DNA of 64,000 nt, from contig DASWNX010000006.1 in NCBI GenBank assembly GCA_036399055.1, positions 23,524 through 87,523 on the forward strand. The letters run 5' to 3'. The notes under the pieces are model-generated. The model ran no database searches. It had not been told where the DNA came from and worked only from the letters and a program-made list of their open reading frames with translations. Shown here one piece after another: positions 15,426 through 26,844 of this stretch. Position 1 is the stretch's first letter; each line of letters opens with the position of its first letter. This DNA is from Jatrophihabitans sp. Its GTDB lineage: Bacteria; Actinomycetota; Actinomycetes; Mycobacteriales; Jatrophihabitantaceae. Position numbers and translations under genes: made by a program.

Positions 15426-16963
15426 GGCCGGTCCCCGGTGCGCAATGGCCGGCCGACCGAGGTGATGCACTTGCCGTCGGTGAGCCGCCACTTCCAGCCG
15501 TGCATCTGGCAGGTCAGCACCCCGTCGGCGACCTGGCCGAACCGGGTCAGGTCCGCCTTGAGATGCGGGCACCTTCGTTGGAAGGTCCAGCCGTTCATGG
15601 TGACCATCTCATCGTCATGGCGGGACTCGGCGAAGTAGCCCTCGGCGTAGTTCAGCCGCTCCTCGGACAGGCACTTGAAGAAGGTGTAGACGAACTCGTT
15701 GTACGGCCCGATCCGGGTGGCGGTGAACCGGCAGGACAGGAACAACGAGTTGACCCAGTCGATCTCGTGCTCGAAGATCAGCCTCTCGAGGTAGACGCGC
15801 TTGGTCTGGAACCGGTAGCGGACCTTCTCGTCCTGATAGGGGCGCACCTCGCGGGTGACGAAGTCGAGGATGAAGTCGAGGTCACCGCGCTCGTCGTCGG
15901 TGGCGGTGAACCTGACTCCGCCGTTGATTCCGGCCGCCATGTGATCGGCCTGTTCCAGCAGCGGGGTGAACCATGCCTTGAGCTCGGCCAACACGTCGAT
16001 CTCGGGATGGGCCCAGGTCAGCTTCTGCTGCTCGACCTCTGGCTGGCGCCGCTGCTGCATGTCACGCAGGTAGGAGGCCTTGTCATCGAACAGCTTGTCC
16101 ACCTCGGCGTCAGAGACCGGGTGCTCCAGCGGGCAGCCCGGCTCGTCGACGTGCGCCACCGTGCCCGGCAGCAGCAGCCGGCCGTTGTCCCGGCCCCGCT
16201 CGGCGAGCCAGTCCAAGTAGACCTTCTGGTCGGGGAAGATGTTGGACTCGTCGCCGAAGATGTCGTTGAAGCCCCACAGCTCCGGGTCCAGGAAGCAGGG
16301 CGGGCCCGCGGTCGGAAAGACGTAGCTCGCCTGCAGGTCATCGATGTAGCGCAGGCTTCTGTCGAACTGCCGCTCCCGCTTGGTCGCTCCAAGGGCCTGC
16401 TTGGCCCGCTTGGGCAGGTCATAGACCATCGGAAACCAGATCGCGCCGGAGAACTGCAGCAGGTGCACGTCGACGTGGCCGAGCTTGGTGAACGAGGTGA
16501 GGTCCGAGGGCCGGGCATCGTTCTGGTTGAGCAGGATGTGCTTGCCGTCGGACAGCCACAATGACGAGTCCCCGATCGGGCCGTCGGTCGGCGAGATCAG
16601 CGAATCGATCATCACCTGCAGCCCGTCGAGCTCGACGACCTCGTCGTTACGGGTTCTGACGAACGAGGTGAACCCCAGCTCGCGCAACTGGTCCTCGAGT
16701 TCGCTGGTCGGGTAGTTCGGCAGCAGGACGGTGGCCTTCTTGCTGATGTGCCGCTTGAGGTGCTCGGGGTCGAAGTGGTCGCGGTGCAGGTGCGAGACGA
16801 ACAGGTAGTCGACGTCGCCGAAGGTGTCCCAGTCCAGTTGGGAATTGTCGGGAAAGGGAAACCACGACCCGAAGTAGGCCGGGTTCACCCAAGGGTCGGT
16901 GAGCACGCTGCCGAAATCGGTCTCGATCAGCACGCTGGCATGGCCCAGGCCGGTCACTCGCAT
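15413..16963 (-). CDS. Metallo-beta-lactamase-fold protein with C-terminal Rieske [2Fe-2S] domain
   Basis: The 516-residue product has an N-terminal MBL-fold hydrolase domain with GHASVLI and the metal motif SHLHRDHFD at about residues 55-63, a middle region of unknown fold, and a C-terminal Rieske domain: CPH (C465, H467) and CQMH (C485, H488), the CxH-N17-CxxH pattern. The Rieske plus MBL combination recalls the CMP-N-acetylneuraminate hydroxylase family, but there the Rieske domain comes first. It is probably a cytoplasmic metalloenzyme or oxygenase; the substrate is unknown. The start at 16963 is preferred because homologous MBL sequence begins there (MRVTGLGHASVLIETDFG). Confidence 0.82.
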   Translation of the reverse strand: MRVTGLGHASVLIETDFGSVLTDPWVNPAYFGSWFPFPDNSQLDWDTFGDVDYLFVSHLHRDHFDPEHLKRHISKKATVLLPNYPTSELEDQLRELGFTSFVRTRNDEVVELDGLQVMIDSLISPTDGPIGDSSLWLSDGKHILLNQNDARPSDLTSFTKLGHVDVHLLQFSGAIWFPMVYDLPKRAKQALGATKRERQFDRSLRYIDDLQASYVFPTAGPPCFLDPELWGFNDIFGDESNIFPDQKVYLDWLAERGRDNGRLLLPGTVAHVDEPGCPLEHPVSDAEVDKLFDDKASYLRDMQQRRQPEVEQQKLTWAHPEIDVLAELKAWFTPLLEQADHMAAGINGGVRFTATDDERGDLDFILDFVTREVRPYQDEKVRYRFQTKRVYLERLIFEHEIDWVNSLFLSCRFTATRIGPYNEFVYTFFKCLSEERLNYAEGYFAESRHDDEMVTMNGWTFQRRCPHLKADLTRFGQVADGVLTCQMHGWKWRLTDGKCITSVGRPLRTGDRPQPG

Positions 16964-17088
16964 GAAACTGTGCTCCACTCTGCCGCGCAGGCATCTCTTC
17001 GACTCCACAACGGTAGCCGCTGCCAGCCGACCGGCCCGACAAAAGCATCCGGCCAATCGCGTCTGAGCTGCCCACGCTGGTTCGGCGG

Positions 17089-17706
17089 CTACTCGCTGCC
17101 AGGACCGCCCAGTGCCCGCAGGATGAACGGCAGCAGCTCTCGCAGCGCCTGCCCCCGATGGCTGATCGCGTCCTTCTCAGCGGGCGGCAACTCGGCACTG
17201 GTCAGCTGCGAGCCGTCGGGCACGAAGATCGGGTCGTAACCGAAGCCGTGGGCGCCACGGGGTTGCCGGATCAACCGGCCGGTCATCCGGGCCTCGCGCA
17301 CGATCTGGCTGCCGTCGGGAGTGACCAGCGCCGCCGCGCACACGAACGCCGCGCCCAACCGGTCATCGGGCGTGTCGGCCAGCTGCTCCAGCAGCAGGTT
17401 CAGGTTCGCGGCGTCGTCATGGCGGGCGCCGGCCCAACGGGCCGACAGCACCCCGGGCATGCCGTTGAGCGCGTCCACCGCCAAGCCTGAGTCATCGGCC
17501 ACCGTGACCAGGCCGGTGTGCTTGACCGCCTCGACCGCCTTGATCAGGGCGTTCTCGGCAAAGCTGGCGCCCGATTCGGGCACCTCCTCGAAGGTCGGCA
17601 CGTCAGCCAGGCCCAGCACCTCGACCGGCATCTGAGGCGCGAGGATGCGCCGCAGCTCGTCAAGCTTCTTGCGGTTGCGGGTCGCCAACAGCAGCCGGGC
17701 CGTCAT
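17089..17706 (-). CDS. rdgB: XTP/dITP diphosphatase (RdgB/HAM1)
   Basis: A house-cleaning pyrophosphatase that removes dITP, XTP and similar deaminated nucleotides. The 205-residue product has the family start [18 protein letters not shown], the core block [27 protein letters not shown], and [13 protein letters not shown]. It overlaps rph by 4 bases, the conserved rph-rdgB pair of actinobacteria. Confidence 0.95.
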   Translation of the reverse strand: MTARLLLATRNRKKLDELRRILAPQMPVEVLGLADVPTFEEVPESGASFAENALIKAVEAVKHTGLVTVADDSGLAVDALNGMPGVLSARWAGARHDDAANLNLLLEQLADTPDDRLGAAFVCAAALVTPDGSQIVREARMTGRLIRQPRGAHGFGYDPIFVPDGSQLTSAELPPAEKDAISHRGQALRELLPFILRALGGPGSE

Positions 17707-18428
17707 CGACCCAGCGCGTCCTGCTGGCGGCCGGCCAGTTCAGCGCAGCCGGCCACGGCGAGATCGAGCAGCGCGTCGAGCTCGTCACGGCGGAAGGGCA
17801 CGCCCTCGGCCGTGCCCTGCACCTCCACGAAGTCACCGTTGCCGGTGACCACCACGTTCATGTCGGTCTCGGCCCGGACGTCCTCCTCATACATCAGGTC
17901 CAGCCGCGGCTGGCCGTCGATCACCCCCACCGACACCGCCGACACCGTGTGGATCAACGGGTCGGTCCGGGCCAGTGACCCGCGCTTGCCGAGCCAGCCG
18001 ACGGCGTCGGCCAGCGCCACGTAGGCGCCGGTGATGGCTGCCGTCCGGGTGCCGCCGTCGGCCTGCAGGACGTCGCAGTCGATGGCGATGGAGTTCTCGC
18101 CGAGCGCGGACAGGTCGACCGCGGCACGTAGCGAGCGGCCGATCAGCCGCGAGATCTCATGGGTGCGACCGCCGATCTTGCCGCGCACCGACTCGCGGTC
18201 GTTGCGGGTCAGGGTTGCCCGCGGCAGCATCGAGTACTCAGCCGTCACCCAACCCAGGCCGCTGCCCCGCCGCCAGCGCGGCACCCCCTCGGTGACCGAG
18301 GCGGCGCACAGCACTTTCGTCTCGCCGAACTCGATCAGCGCCGAGCCTTCGGCGTAGGCCTGCCAATTGCGGGTGATGGTGATCGGACGAAGCTGGTCGG
18401 CGGCGCGGCCGTCGGGACGGGAACTCAT
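17703..18428 (-). CDS. rph: Ribonuclease PH
   Basis: A phosphate-dependent 3'-5' exoribonuclease that trims tRNA 3' ends. The 241-residue product shows [20 protein letters not shown] at the N-terminus, the catalytic block [20 protein letters not shown], the RNA-binding [20 protein letters not shown] and the motif [20 protein letters not shown]. The ATG at 18428 gives the family's normal start and length. rdgB follows with a 4-base overlap. Confidence 0.96.
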   Translation of the reverse strand: MSSRPDGRAADQLRPITITRNWQAYAEGSALIEFGETKVLCAASVTEGVPRWRRGSGLGWVTAEYSMLPRATLTRNDRESVRGKIGGRTHEISRLIGRSLRAAVDLSALGENSIAIDCDVLQADGGTRTAAITGAYVALADAVGWLGKRGSLARTDPLIHTVSAVSVGVIDGQPRLDLMYEEDVRAETDMNVVVTGNGDFVEVQGTAEGVPFRRDELDALLDLAVAGCAELAGRQQDALGR

Positions 18429-18551
18429 GCCGGCAAGCCTATCGAGGGACACCGACAGCGCCGCCGGCGACGGGTTGGCCCACCTCCGGGTGGGCAAGGG
18501 TGAGCCCGGCTGACCGGCGTGCTGAGCGGCGTGCTGACCGGCAAGGGCATC

Positions 18552-18965
18552 ATGGCTGGCATGCGCACCGAGACCTTTCAGTTCCGCACCGGCGACCAGC
18601 CCCAGGTGTGCGACATCACCAGCACCTGCGCCGGCTTCCTGCAGGCCGGTGACGCCGGCCTGCTCAACGTCTTCGTGCCCCACGCCACCGCCGGGGTGGC
18701 GATCCTGGAGACCGGCGCCGGCAGTGACTCCGACCTGCTGGCGGCGCTGCGCGAGCTGTTGCCGGCCGATGACCGGTGGCAGCACCGGCACGGCTCCCCC
18801 GGTCATGGCCGCGACCACGTGCTGCCCGCGTTGATCGCTCCGTACGCCACGGTGCCGGTGTTAGGGGGCCGGCTGCAGCTGGGCACCTGGCAGTCCATCT
18901 GCCTCATCGACACCAACGTCGACAACGCCGTCCGGACGGTGCGGCTCAGCTTCATCACCGGCTGA
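18552..18965 (+). CDS. YjbQ/UPF0047 family protein
   Basis: A small family often described as having weak thiamine-phosphate-synthase-like activity, role unsettled. The 137-residue product has the family pattern: [15 protein letters not shown] with a histidine and the later cluster [20 protein letters not shown], probable metal ligands, then [18 protein letters not shown] lies just upstream of the ATG at 18552; an ATG 9 bases later would also work. It faces rph and stands alone on the plus strand. Confidence 0.85.
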   Translation: MAGMRTETFQFRTGDQPQVCDITSTCAGFLQAGDAGLLNVFVPHATAGVAILETGAGSDSDLLAALRELLPADDRWQHRHGSPGHGRDHVLPALIAPYATVPVLGGRLQLGTWQSICLIDTNVDNAVRTVRLSFITG

Positions 18966-19026
18966 GAGCAACCGCACCCTGAGAATCGCCCGGTGCGACG
19001 CCGGCGGTCTCAAGCGGGTTGAGCCG

Positions 19027-19713
19027 CTAACGCCGCGGTCGCAGGGCCCGGGCCGGTCGGTTGCGCCCGCCGCGGTGCAGGATGGCGCCGAGTCCGGCGC
19101 CGGCGAGGAACGAAGCCAGCTGGCTGGCCCAGAACTCGTGCTCGCCCACCCCGGGCTGCAAGCTGTGGAACAGTCCGGAGAACACCAACGCCGCCGCCAC
19201 CGCCACCGCGATCCACACCACCCTGCGCCCGAACAGGGCGCGCGCCAGCAGGTAGCCCAGCCAGCCCAGCAGCACCCCGCTGACGCCGAGGATCACCTGA
19301 TCGGAGGGCCCTGCCAGCCAGGCGACCAGCCCGCTGGTCAGCGCGGCCGCGCCGGTCACCAGGGCCAAGGGCCGAAGGCCGGCGGTCAAGGTCAGCCAGC
19401 CCAGCACCGCGAACGGAATGGACAAGGCAGCCAGCTGATCGGCGCCGGCATGCAGCGCCGGGGCGAGCACGATGCCGGCCAGGCCGTCGAGCCGGCGGGG
19501 CTTGATCCCCAGTTCCAGCAGCGGATGCCCTAGCGCGGCGTCGATGCCGAGCACCGCCCACAGCACCGCGAGCAAGCCGCCCATCACGACGACGGCGCCG
19601 CCGGCGCTGGTGGGGCGGACCGGTCGCAGCAGCTTGGTGTCGATCAGCTCCTGGCGCCGCTGCCGCTTGCGGATCTGGCGGGGCGAGGGCTTACCCGGTA
19701 GCGGTGTGCTCAC
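19027..19713 (-). CDS. Rhomboid-family membrane protein, probably catalytically inactive
   Basis: Rhomboids are intramembrane serine proteases. The 228-residue product has a basic cytoplasmic N-terminus and about six hydrophobic segments from residue 40. The serine motif is kept in GVSGVLLG (S145). The catalytic histidine position reads WASQLASFLAG (Q198) in place of a GHL motif, and the oxyanion block is LHAGADQLAAL, where the His and Asn of the family are Q93 and L97. It lies next to cysM as in Mycobacterium tuberculosis (Rv1336-Rv1337). A pseudoprotease is inferred. Confidence 0.8.
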   Translation of the reverse strand: MSTPLPGKPSPRQIRKRQRRQELIDTKLLRPVRPTSAGGAVVVMGGLLAVLWAVLGIDAALGHPLLELGIKPRRLDGLAGIVLAPALHAGADQLAALSIPFAVLGWLTLTAGLRPLALVTGAAALTSGLVAWLAGPSDQVILGVSGVLLGWLGYLLARALFGRRVVWIAVAVAAALVFSGLFHSLQPGVGEHEFWASQLASFLAGAGLGAILHRGGRNRPARALRPRR

Positions 19714-19758
19714 CCTGGCCAGGTTACCGCCGGGCCGGCGTCGCAGTCCGAAGGCGGC

Positions 19759-21041
<1,283 letters not shown>

Positions 21042-21109
21042 GGAGACTCCTCAAGATGTCGTTGTGCCGCAGTACACCGAACCCAACCACGGACGCGGCG
21101 GCAATATGC

Positions 21110-21568
21110 CTACGGCGCATCGGTTTCCGGTTTATCCACTTTCTCGACCGGCTCCTCGGTGACCACGCCCTCGACGATGCGGTAGGACCGGAACTCGACA
21201 GAGTCGGGGTCAGCGGTGGAGACCAGGACGTAATGGGCCTGCGGTTCGAAGGCCAGCGCGATGTCGGTGCGTGAGGGATAGGCCTCGGTGGCGGTGTGCG
21301 AGTGATAGATCACCACCGGCTCCTCGTCGGCCTCGTCCATCGCCTGCCACAGCTTGAGCTGCTCGCCGGAGTCCATCTGGTAGAAGGTCGGCGAGGCCGC
21401 GGCGTTGAGCATCTCGACCAGCCGTTGCGGTCGGTCCGAGCCGGCTGGGCCGGCGACCACTCCGCACGCCTCGTTGGGATGGTCACGCCGGGCGTGGGCG
21501 ATGATCGCGTCGTAGATCGGCGCGGGCAGTCTCAACACAGTCGTCCACGATATCGGGCCAGCACTCAC
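21110..21568 (-). CDS. mec: Mec-type JAMM/MPN+ metallopeptidase
   Basis: A zinc peptidase that in Mycobacterium tuberculosis releases cysteine from the CysO-cysteine adduct. The 152-residue product has the JAMM residues in order: E33 in NEACG, H89 and H91 in YHSHTAT, S99 and D102 in YPSRTD. It is in the mec-cysO-cysM order, 68 bases before cysO. It overlaps the DUF2017 gene by 4 bases, so the run clpS-DUF2017-mec-cysO-cysM may be one transcript. It may also trim the CysO extension. Confidence 0.93.
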   Translation of the reverse strand: MSAGPISWTTVLRLPAPIYDAIIAHARRDHPNEACGVVAGPAGSDRPQRLVEMLNAAASPTFYQMDSGEQLKLWQAMDEADEEPVVIYHSHTATEAYPSRTDIALAFEPQAHYVLVSTADPDSVEFRSYRIVEGVVTEEPVEKVDKPETDAP

Positions 21569-22014
21569 AGCACCTGCATGACCAGCATGTCCTGCACAGC
21601 CGTGAGCCAGAAGTAGACCTGCGCCGCGGGCTCGTCGTCATCCAGCTCGGCCTCGGCGGTGACGCCGAGCCGGGTGCCCAGCGCCAGCCTCAGGTCGTTG
21701 AGCACCCGCAACCAGCGATCGGTGGCCTCGGCGTCCAGCGTCACCCGCCCGCCGCCGGCGACGAGCTCGGCGCGGCAGGCCTGCAGCCGGCCGATCCGCT
21801 CGGCCCGCAGGTCGCTCTCGACCAGTTCCCGGTACTCCTGGGCGGCCTCCGGATCATCGGTGTAGCCAGCGGGATAGAGCCGCTGGATGACCGGGTCGTC
21901 CTGATCGGGCTCGGCCAGGACGTCGGCGAAGTCATCGAGCAGGCCACCGAGCAGGGCAGCCTCGCCGTCACCGATCTCCAGCCGCAGGGCGCCTGCCTTG
22001 CGCCGCACCCTCAT
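21565..22014 (-). CDS. DUF2017 family protein
   Basis: A conserved actinobacterial protein nearly always found between clpS and the mec/cysO genes; function unknown. The 149-residue product has the family start MRVRRKAGALRLEIGDGEAALL and the C-terminal helix FWLTAVQDMLVMQVL. The ATG at 22014 is chosen for that start and for GGAG 5 bases before it; an upstream GTG at 22050 would overlap clpS. It is acidic and predicted helical and cytoplasmic. Confidence 0.85.
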   Translation of the reverse strand: MRVRRKAGALRLEIGDGEAALLGGLLDDFADVLAEPDQDDPVIQRLYPAGYTDDPEAAQEYRELVESDLRAERIGRLQACRAELVAGGGRVTLDAEATDRWLRVLNDLRLALGTRLGVTAEAELDDDEPAAQVYFWLTAVQDMLVMQVL

Positions 22015-22039
22015 CGCCGCTCCATCCCGCTGTGCCCGG

Positions 22040-22345
22040 TCATGAGTCACGCTGGACGGTCGCCCAGAGGCCGTAGCCGTGCAGGGTCGCCGTGTCGCCC
22101 TCCATCCGCTCCCGCGGACCTGAGGACACCACCGCCCGCCCCTTGTGGTGGACGTCGAGCATCAACGCGGTGGCCTTGTCCTTGGGATAGCCGAAGACCT
22201 TCATGAGCACGTGGGTGACGTAGGACATCAGGTTCACCGGGTCGTTCCAGACCACGGTCACCCAGGGACGGTCTGCCTCGGCAGCCTCGTCGGCCTGCTG
22301 GTCGGCGACCGCCTCCCGCTGCGGAGTGATGGTCGGGGTGGACAT
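22040..22345 (-). CDS. clpS: ClpS, N-degron adaptor of the Clp protease
   Basis: ClpS delivers N-end-rule substrates to ClpC/ClpA with ClpP. The 101-residue product has a flexible N-terminal arm, then [20 protein letters not shown], the block that recognises N-degrons (the ND pair contacts the substrate amino group), and [21 protein letters not shown] with the usual histidines. The opposite-strand pncB starts 42 bases away, so the two share a promoter region. Confidence 0.93.
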   Translation of the reverse strand: MSTPTITPQREAVADQQADEAAEADRPWVTVVWNDPVNLMSYVTHVLMKVFGYPKDKATALMLDVHHKGRAVVSSGPRERMEGDTATLHGYGLWATVQRDS

Positions 22346-22386
22346 GCGTCCATGGTGGCATGGGCGGCTCTGACACGATCTGCAGC

Positions 22387-23667
22387 ATGTCCACCGAGTC
22401 GACCGCCCTGCTCACCGACCACTACGAGCTCACCATGCTCACGGCCGCGCTGGCCGACGGAGCCGCCCAGCGGCGCTGCACCTTCGAGGTGTTCACCCGC
22501 CGGCTGCCCAACGGCCGCCGATTCGGTGTGGCCGCCGGGCTCGGCCGGCTGATCCCGGCGATCCAGGCATTCCGGTTCACCGCCGAGGAGCTGGAACGGC
22601 TGGTCGCTGAGGGCGTGATCGACGGCCGCGCCGCCGACTTCCTCGCCGAGTACCGGTTCACCGGCGACATCAGCGGCTACGCCGAGGGTGAGCCGTACTT
22701 CGGGCACTCGCCGATCCTGAGCGTGACCGGCAGTTTCGCCGAGGCGGTGGTGCTGGAGACGCTGATCCTGTCGGTGCTCAACCACGACTGCGCCATCGCC
22801 GCCGCGGCCGCCCGGATGGTGGTGGCCGCCGGTGACCGGCCGATCATCGAGATGGGTTCGCGGCGCACTCACGAGCAGGCCGCGGTGGCCTGCGCCCGAG
22901 CCGCTTACCTCGTGGGCTTCCAGGCCAGCTCCAACCTGGCGGCCGGGGCCCGCTACGGCATTCCGACCACGGGCACCGCCGCGCACGCCTTCACCCTGCT
23001 GCACGACAGCGAGCAGGCCGCCTTCGCCGCCCAGCTGGACTCGCTGGGCGCCTCGACCACCCTGCTGGTCGACACCTACGACATCAGCCAGGGAATCGAG
23101 AACGCGATCCAAGCCGCCGGTCCCAAGCTGGGCGCGATCCGGATCGACTCCGGCGACCTTGCCGTCATGGCCCACCAGTCGCGCGCCCAACTCGACCGGC
23201 TCGGCGCCACCGACACCCGGATCGTGGTGAGCGGCGACCTCGACGAGTACGCGATAGCCGCGCTGGCCGCGGCGCCGGTGGACACCTACGGGGCAGGCAC
23301 GGCGGTGGTCACCGGCTCCGGCGCCCCGACCGCCGGCCTGGTCTACAAGCTCGTCGAGGTGCAGGGCCGTCCGGTGACCAAGCGCAGCGAGCACAAGGGC
23401 AGCGTCGGCGGCGCCAAGCTCGGTTACCGGCGGCACCGGGCCTCGGGGACAGCCACCGAGGAGCTGGTGGTGCAGCAGCGTGCCGGCTTCGAGCCGGCGG
23501 CCGGCGACCGGTTGCTGAGCGTGCCGGTGCTGCGCGAGGGCGAGCAGGTCGGGAGTCCCAGCCTGCAGGACTCGCGTCGGCACCACCGCGCCGCCATGAC
23601 GGCGCTGCCCTGGGAGGCGCTCAAACTCTCCGCCGGCGACCCGGGGTTGAGCGTCACCTTCGGCTGA
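22387..23667 (+). CDS. pncB: Nicotinate phosphoribosyltransferase
   Basis: PncB makes nicotinate mononucleotide from nicotinate and PRPP with ATP, the entry step of NAD salvage. The 426-residue product has [14 protein letters not shown] at the N-terminus, [20 protein letters not shown], the core [20 protein letters not shown] and the phosphate-binding [12 protein letters not shown] with the histidine, then [12 protein letters not shown] 17-bp tandem duplication spans its stop codon. It is divergent from clpS. Confidence 0.94.
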   Translation: MSTESTALLTDHYELTMLTAALADGAAQRRCTFEVFTRRLPNGRRFGVAAGLGRLIPAIQAFRFTAEELERLVAEGVIDGRAADFLAEYRFTGDISGYAEGEPYFGHSPILSVTGSFAEAVVLETLILSVLNHDCAIAAAAARMVVAAGDRPIIEMGSRRTHEQAAVACARAAYLVGFQASSNLAAGARYGIPTTGTAAHAFTLLHDSEQAAFAAQLDSLGASTTLLVDTYDISQGIENAIQAAGPKLGAIRIDSGDLAVMAHQSRAQLDRLGATDTRIVVSGDLDEYAIAALAAAPVDTYGAGTAVVTGSGAPTAGLVYKLVEVQGRPVTKRSEHKGSVGGAKLGYRRHRASGTATEELVVQQRAGFEPAAGDRLLSVPVLREGEQVGSPSLQDSRRHHRAAMTALPWEALKLSAGDPGLSVTFG

Positions 23668-23681
23668 GCGTCACCTTCGGC
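23648..23681 (+). repeat. 17-bp tandem duplication over the pncB stop codon
   Basis: TGAGCGTCACCTTCGGC occurs at 23648-23664 and again at 23665-23681, followed by a partial third start (TGAGCGTCC). The first copy encodes the last residues of PncB and the second begins with the stop codon. Replication slippage is the simplest source. Confidence 0.9.
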
Positions 23682-23727
23682 TGAGCGTCCTGGTGAGATG
23701 CTGAGCGTCCTGAGAAGGGAGTCGGAG

Positions 23728-24303
23728 ATGGCTGAGGTAGTGCTGTTCCACCACGCGCTGGGGCTGACCCCCGGCATCGTCGCCTTCGCCGACGAGCTGC
23801 GCCGCGCCGGGCACACCGTCCACACGCCTGACCTGTTCCAGGGGCGCGCCTTCGACACCCTGGAGCAGGGGGTGGCCCATGCCGAGCAGGTCGGGTTCGG
23901 ACAGGTGATCGAGCGCGGCGCCCGGGCGGTCCAGGAGCTGCCCGCGGAGCTGGTGTACGCCGGCTTCTCGCTGGGGGTGCTGCCGGCGCAGTTCCTGGCC
24001 CAGACCCGGGCCGGGGCGCGCGGGGCGCTGCTGATGTACTCCTGCGTCCCGGTGTCGGAGTTCGGCTCGCAGTGGCCGGCCGAGGTCGCGGTGCAGGTGC
24101 ACGGCATGGACGCCGACCCGATCTTCACCGGCGAGGGCGACCTCGACGCCGCCCGCGCTCTGCTCGAACAGGCCCCGGACGGGCAGCTGTTCCTCTACCC
24201 CGGCGACCAGCACTACTTCGCCGACAGCACGCTGCCCTCCTACGTCCCGGACGCGGCCGCGCTGCTGAGCCGGCGGGTGCTCAGCTTCCTCGCCGAGCGG
24301 TGA
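23728..24303 (+). CDS. Dienelactone-hydrolase-family alpha/beta hydrolase
   Basis: The 191-residue product has the DLH-type fold: LFHHALGLTPGIVAFADELR near the N-terminus, a nucleophile elbow GFSLGV at about residue 83, an acid in the MDADPIFTGEGD block and a histidine in YPGDQHYFAD. True dienelactone hydrolases use cysteine at the elbow; here it is serine, so activity on dienelactone is unlikely and the substrate is unknown. ATG at 23728 has GAAGGGAG upstream. It ends 16 bases from the opposite-facing ctaD. Confidence 0.82.
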   Translation: MAEVVLFHHALGLTPGIVAFADELRRAGHTVHTPDLFQGRAFDTLEQGVAHAEQVGFGQVIERGARAVQELPAELVYAGFSLGVLPAQFLAQTRAGARGALLMYSCVPVSEFGSQWPAEVAVQVHGMDADPIFTGEGDLDAARALLEQAPDGQLFLYPGDQHYFADSTLPSYVPDAAALLSRRVLSFLAER

Positions 24304-24319
24304 CCAGGCCCGGTCGCGC

Positions 24320-26122
24320 TCAGCTTCCGGGGTCGGGGTCCCGGCGGCCCTGACGCTGGCCCTCGCCGCCGACCGCGGCCTGGCCGACTGTCTCCAGCTC
24401 GCGGTGCTTCTTGTCTGCGTGGGCCTCGCGTTCGAGCCGGTCGATCAGGTGCGGGTAGTGCGCCTCGAACGCCGGGCGCTCGGAGCGGATCCTGGGCATC
24501 GAGGTGAAGTTGTGCCGCGGCGGCGGGCAGGACGTCGCCCACTCCAGGGAGTTGCTGTGGCCCCACGCGTCGTCGGCGGTGGCCACCTCGCCGAAGCGGT
24601 AGGACTTGTAGACGTTGTAGAGGAACGGCAGCATCGAGGCGCCGAGCAGGAACGCGCCGATACTGGAGATGGTGTTCAGGGTGGTGAACCCGTCCCCGGG
24701 CAGGTAGTCGGCGTACCGGCGGGGCATCCCCTCGTTACCCACCCAGTGCTGCACCAGGAACGTCAGGTGGAAGCCGATGAAGGTCAACCAGAAGTGCAGT
24801 TTGCCCAGTCGCTCGTCCATGTAACGGCCGGTGAACTTGGGAAACCAGAAGTACACGCCGGCGTAGGCGGCGAACACGATCGTGCCGAACAGCACGTAGT
24901 GGAAGTGCGCCACCACGAAGTAGGTGTCCGAGACGTGGAAGTCCGCGGGCGGGCTGGCCAGCACGACGCCGGTCAGGCCACCGAACAGGAAGGTCACCAG
25001 GAACCCGATCGAGAACAGCATGGGCGACTCGAAGGTGATCGAGCCCCGCCACAGGGTGCCGATCCAGTTGAAGAACTTCAGCCCGGTCGGCACCGCGATC
25101 AGGAAGGACAGGAAGGAGAAGAACGGCAGCAGCACCACGCCGGTGGCGAACATGTGGTGGGCCCAGACGGTCAGCGACAGCGCGGCGATCGACAGCGTGG
25201 CCAGCACCAGGCCCTTGTAGCCGAACAGCGGCTTGCGGGCGAACACCGGGAAGATCTCGGACACGATCCCGAAGAACGGCAACGCCAGGATGTAGACCTC
25301 GGGGTGGCCGAAGAACCAGAACAGGTGCTGCCACAGGACCGCGCCGCCGTTCTCCGAGGCGAACACCTGCGCGCCCAGGTGCCGGTCGGCCCAGAGCACC
25401 AGCAGGGCGGCGGTCAGGATCGGGAAGGCCAGCAGCACCAGCAGCGAGGTCACCAGGATGTTCCACACGAAGATCGGCATCCGGAACATCGTCATGCCGG
25501 GCGCCCGCAAGGTGAGCACGGTCGTCACCATGTTGACGCCGCCGAGGATGGTGCCCAGCCCCGACAGCGCCAGGCCCAGGATCCAGAAGTCGGCGCCCAT
25601 CCCCGGAGAGTGCGTCATGTCGTTGAGCGGCAGGTAGAACGTCCAGCCGCCGTCGGCGGCGCCGCCCGGCGTCAGGAAGCCCAGGCACGCGACGATCGCG
25701 CCGAACAGGTAGAGCCAGTAGGAGAAGGCGTTCAGTCGCGGGAATGCCACGTCCGGCGAGCCGATCTGCAACGGCAGCACCAGGTTGGCGAAGGCGAACA
25801 CGCTCGGGGTGGCGAAGAACAGCAGCATGATCGTGCCGTGCATGGTGAACAGCTGGTTGTACTGCTCCGCCGACAGGATCTGCATGCCCGGTCGAGCCAG
25901 CTCCGCCCGCATCACCAGTGCCATCAGGCCCCCGAGCATGAAGAACGCGAACGAGGTGACCATGTACATCCGGCCGATCAGCTTGTGATCGGTGGTGCGC
26001 AACACCTGGAGGAACATCGAGCCGCTGGCGGGGCGATCGGCAGGGTAGGGGCGGCTCACAATCGGCGCCGGCTCGAGATCGAGCGGGCTGGCGGTGGAGC
26101 TGGCACCTGCAGTGGTCGTCAA
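24320..26122 (-). CDS. ctaD: Cytochrome c oxidase subunit I
   Basis: The catalytic subunit of the aa3-type oxidase in the membrane, which reduces oxygen and pumps protons. The 600-residue product has 12 membrane segments and the haem-copper ligands: the HGTIMLLF block for haem a, [15 protein letters not shown] with the copper histidine and the linked tyrosine, then [10 protein letters not shown] with two histidines, and [10 protein letters not shown] with the two haem ligands. A proline-rich start and a hydrophilic tail of about 60 residues lie in the cytoplasm. Other subunits are not in the window. Confidence 0.96.
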   Translation of the reverse strand: MTTTAGASSTASPLDLEPAPIVSRPYPADRPASGSMFLQVLRTTDHKLIGRMYMVTSFAFFMLGGLMALVMRAELARPGMQILSAEQYNQLFTMHGTIMLLFFATPSVFAFANLVLPLQIGSPDVAFPRLNAFSYWLYLFGAIVACLGFLTPGGAADGGWTFYLPLNDMTHSPGMGADFWILGLALSGLGTILGGVNMVTTVLTLRAPGMTMFRMPIFVWNILVTSLLVLLAFPILTAALLVLWADRHLGAQVFASENGGAVLWQHLFWFFGHPEVYILALPFFGIVSEIFPVFARKPLFGYKGLVLATLSIAALSLTVWAHHMFATGVVLLPFFSFLSFLIAVPTGLKFFNWIGTLWRGSITFESPMLFSIGFLVTFLFGGLTGVVLASPPADFHVSDTYFVVAHFHYVLFGTIVFAAYAGVYFWFPKFTGRYMDERLGKLHFWLTFIGFHLTFLVQHWVGNEGMPRRYADYLPGDGFTTLNTISSIGAFLLGASMLPFLYNVYKSYRFGEVATADDAWGHSNSLEWATSCPPPRHNFTSMPRIRSERPAFEAHYPHLIDRLEREAHADKKHRELETVGQAAVGGEGQRQGRRDPDPGS

Positions 26123-26341
26123 AATCCTGCCTCCGGCTTAGGCATGCTGTCAGATTCCAGCCGTCCGCCGACCGCCGGTTTCCTACTCAGAGCAGGATAG
26201 CCACCGCCCCTACGCCCGAGCGCACCGGCCCGGCTCGGCGTTTCGCCGTCCTGAGCCGATCCGGCGCGCGAGCAGGCCGGGTGGCCGGTGGCCTACGGTG
26301 GAGGCGCCCCCTGACCGACGAGCCCCCGGAGAGTTGCGAGC

Positions 26342-26797
26342 ATGACAGCCGTCCAAGGCACTGACCCACTTGTCGAGCTGCTCGCCGAGCGGCACTTCGG
26401 CGTGCTGGCGAGCATCAAGTCCGACGGCCGGCCGCAGCTGTCGAACGTGGTGTACGCCTTCACCCCCGACCCGTCCACGCCAGGCGCCGGCGTGGCCAGG
26501 ATCTCGATCACCACCGGCCGGGCCAAGTACCGCAACCTGCTGCGCGACCCGCGAGCCAGCCTGCACGTCAGCGCGCCGGACTTCTGGTCCTACGCGGTGG
26601 CCGAGGCGCTGGCCGACCTCAGCCCGGTGGCAGCCGATCCGCAGGACCAGACCGTCGAAGACCTCGTCGCGCTCTACCGCGACATCCAGGGTGAGCACCC
26701 GGACTGGCAGGAGTTCCGGCAGGCGATGGTCACCGGCCAGCGGGTGATGCTGCGGCTGGCGGTCAGCCGGGTGTACGGAATGGCCGGCAGCGGCTGA
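26342..26797 (+). CDS. PPOX-class F420-dependent oxidoreductase
   Basis: A small split-barrel flavin/deazaflavin-binding protein. The 151-residue product shows the pattern of actinobacterial F420-dependent PPOX proteins: [25 protein letters not shown] at the N-terminus, [23 protein letters not shown] in the middle, where basic residues contact the cofactor phosphate, and [13 protein letters not shown] at the end. It stands 47 bases before fgd, which regenerates reduced F420, so the two genes belong to the same cofactor economy. The substrate is unknown. Confidence 0.85.
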   Translation: MTAVQGTDPLVELLAERHFGVLASIKSDGRPQLSNVVYAFTPDPSTPGAGVARISITTGRAKYRNLLRDPRASLHVSAPDFWSYAVAEALADLSPVAADPQDQTVEDLVALYRDIQGEHPDWQEFRQAMVTGQRVMLRLAVSRVYGMAGSG

Positions 26798-26844
26798 GCC
26801 GGCTCAAGTCGCCGTCAACCGCCGTTTCACAGAGAGGCAGCGCC

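Noticed and set aside
24404-26200. Open frame of 598 codons on the plus strand opposite ctaD
   Set aside because: It is rich in Arg, His, Gln and Glu and mirrors the codon bias of ctaD; GC-rich genomes leave such antisense frames open.
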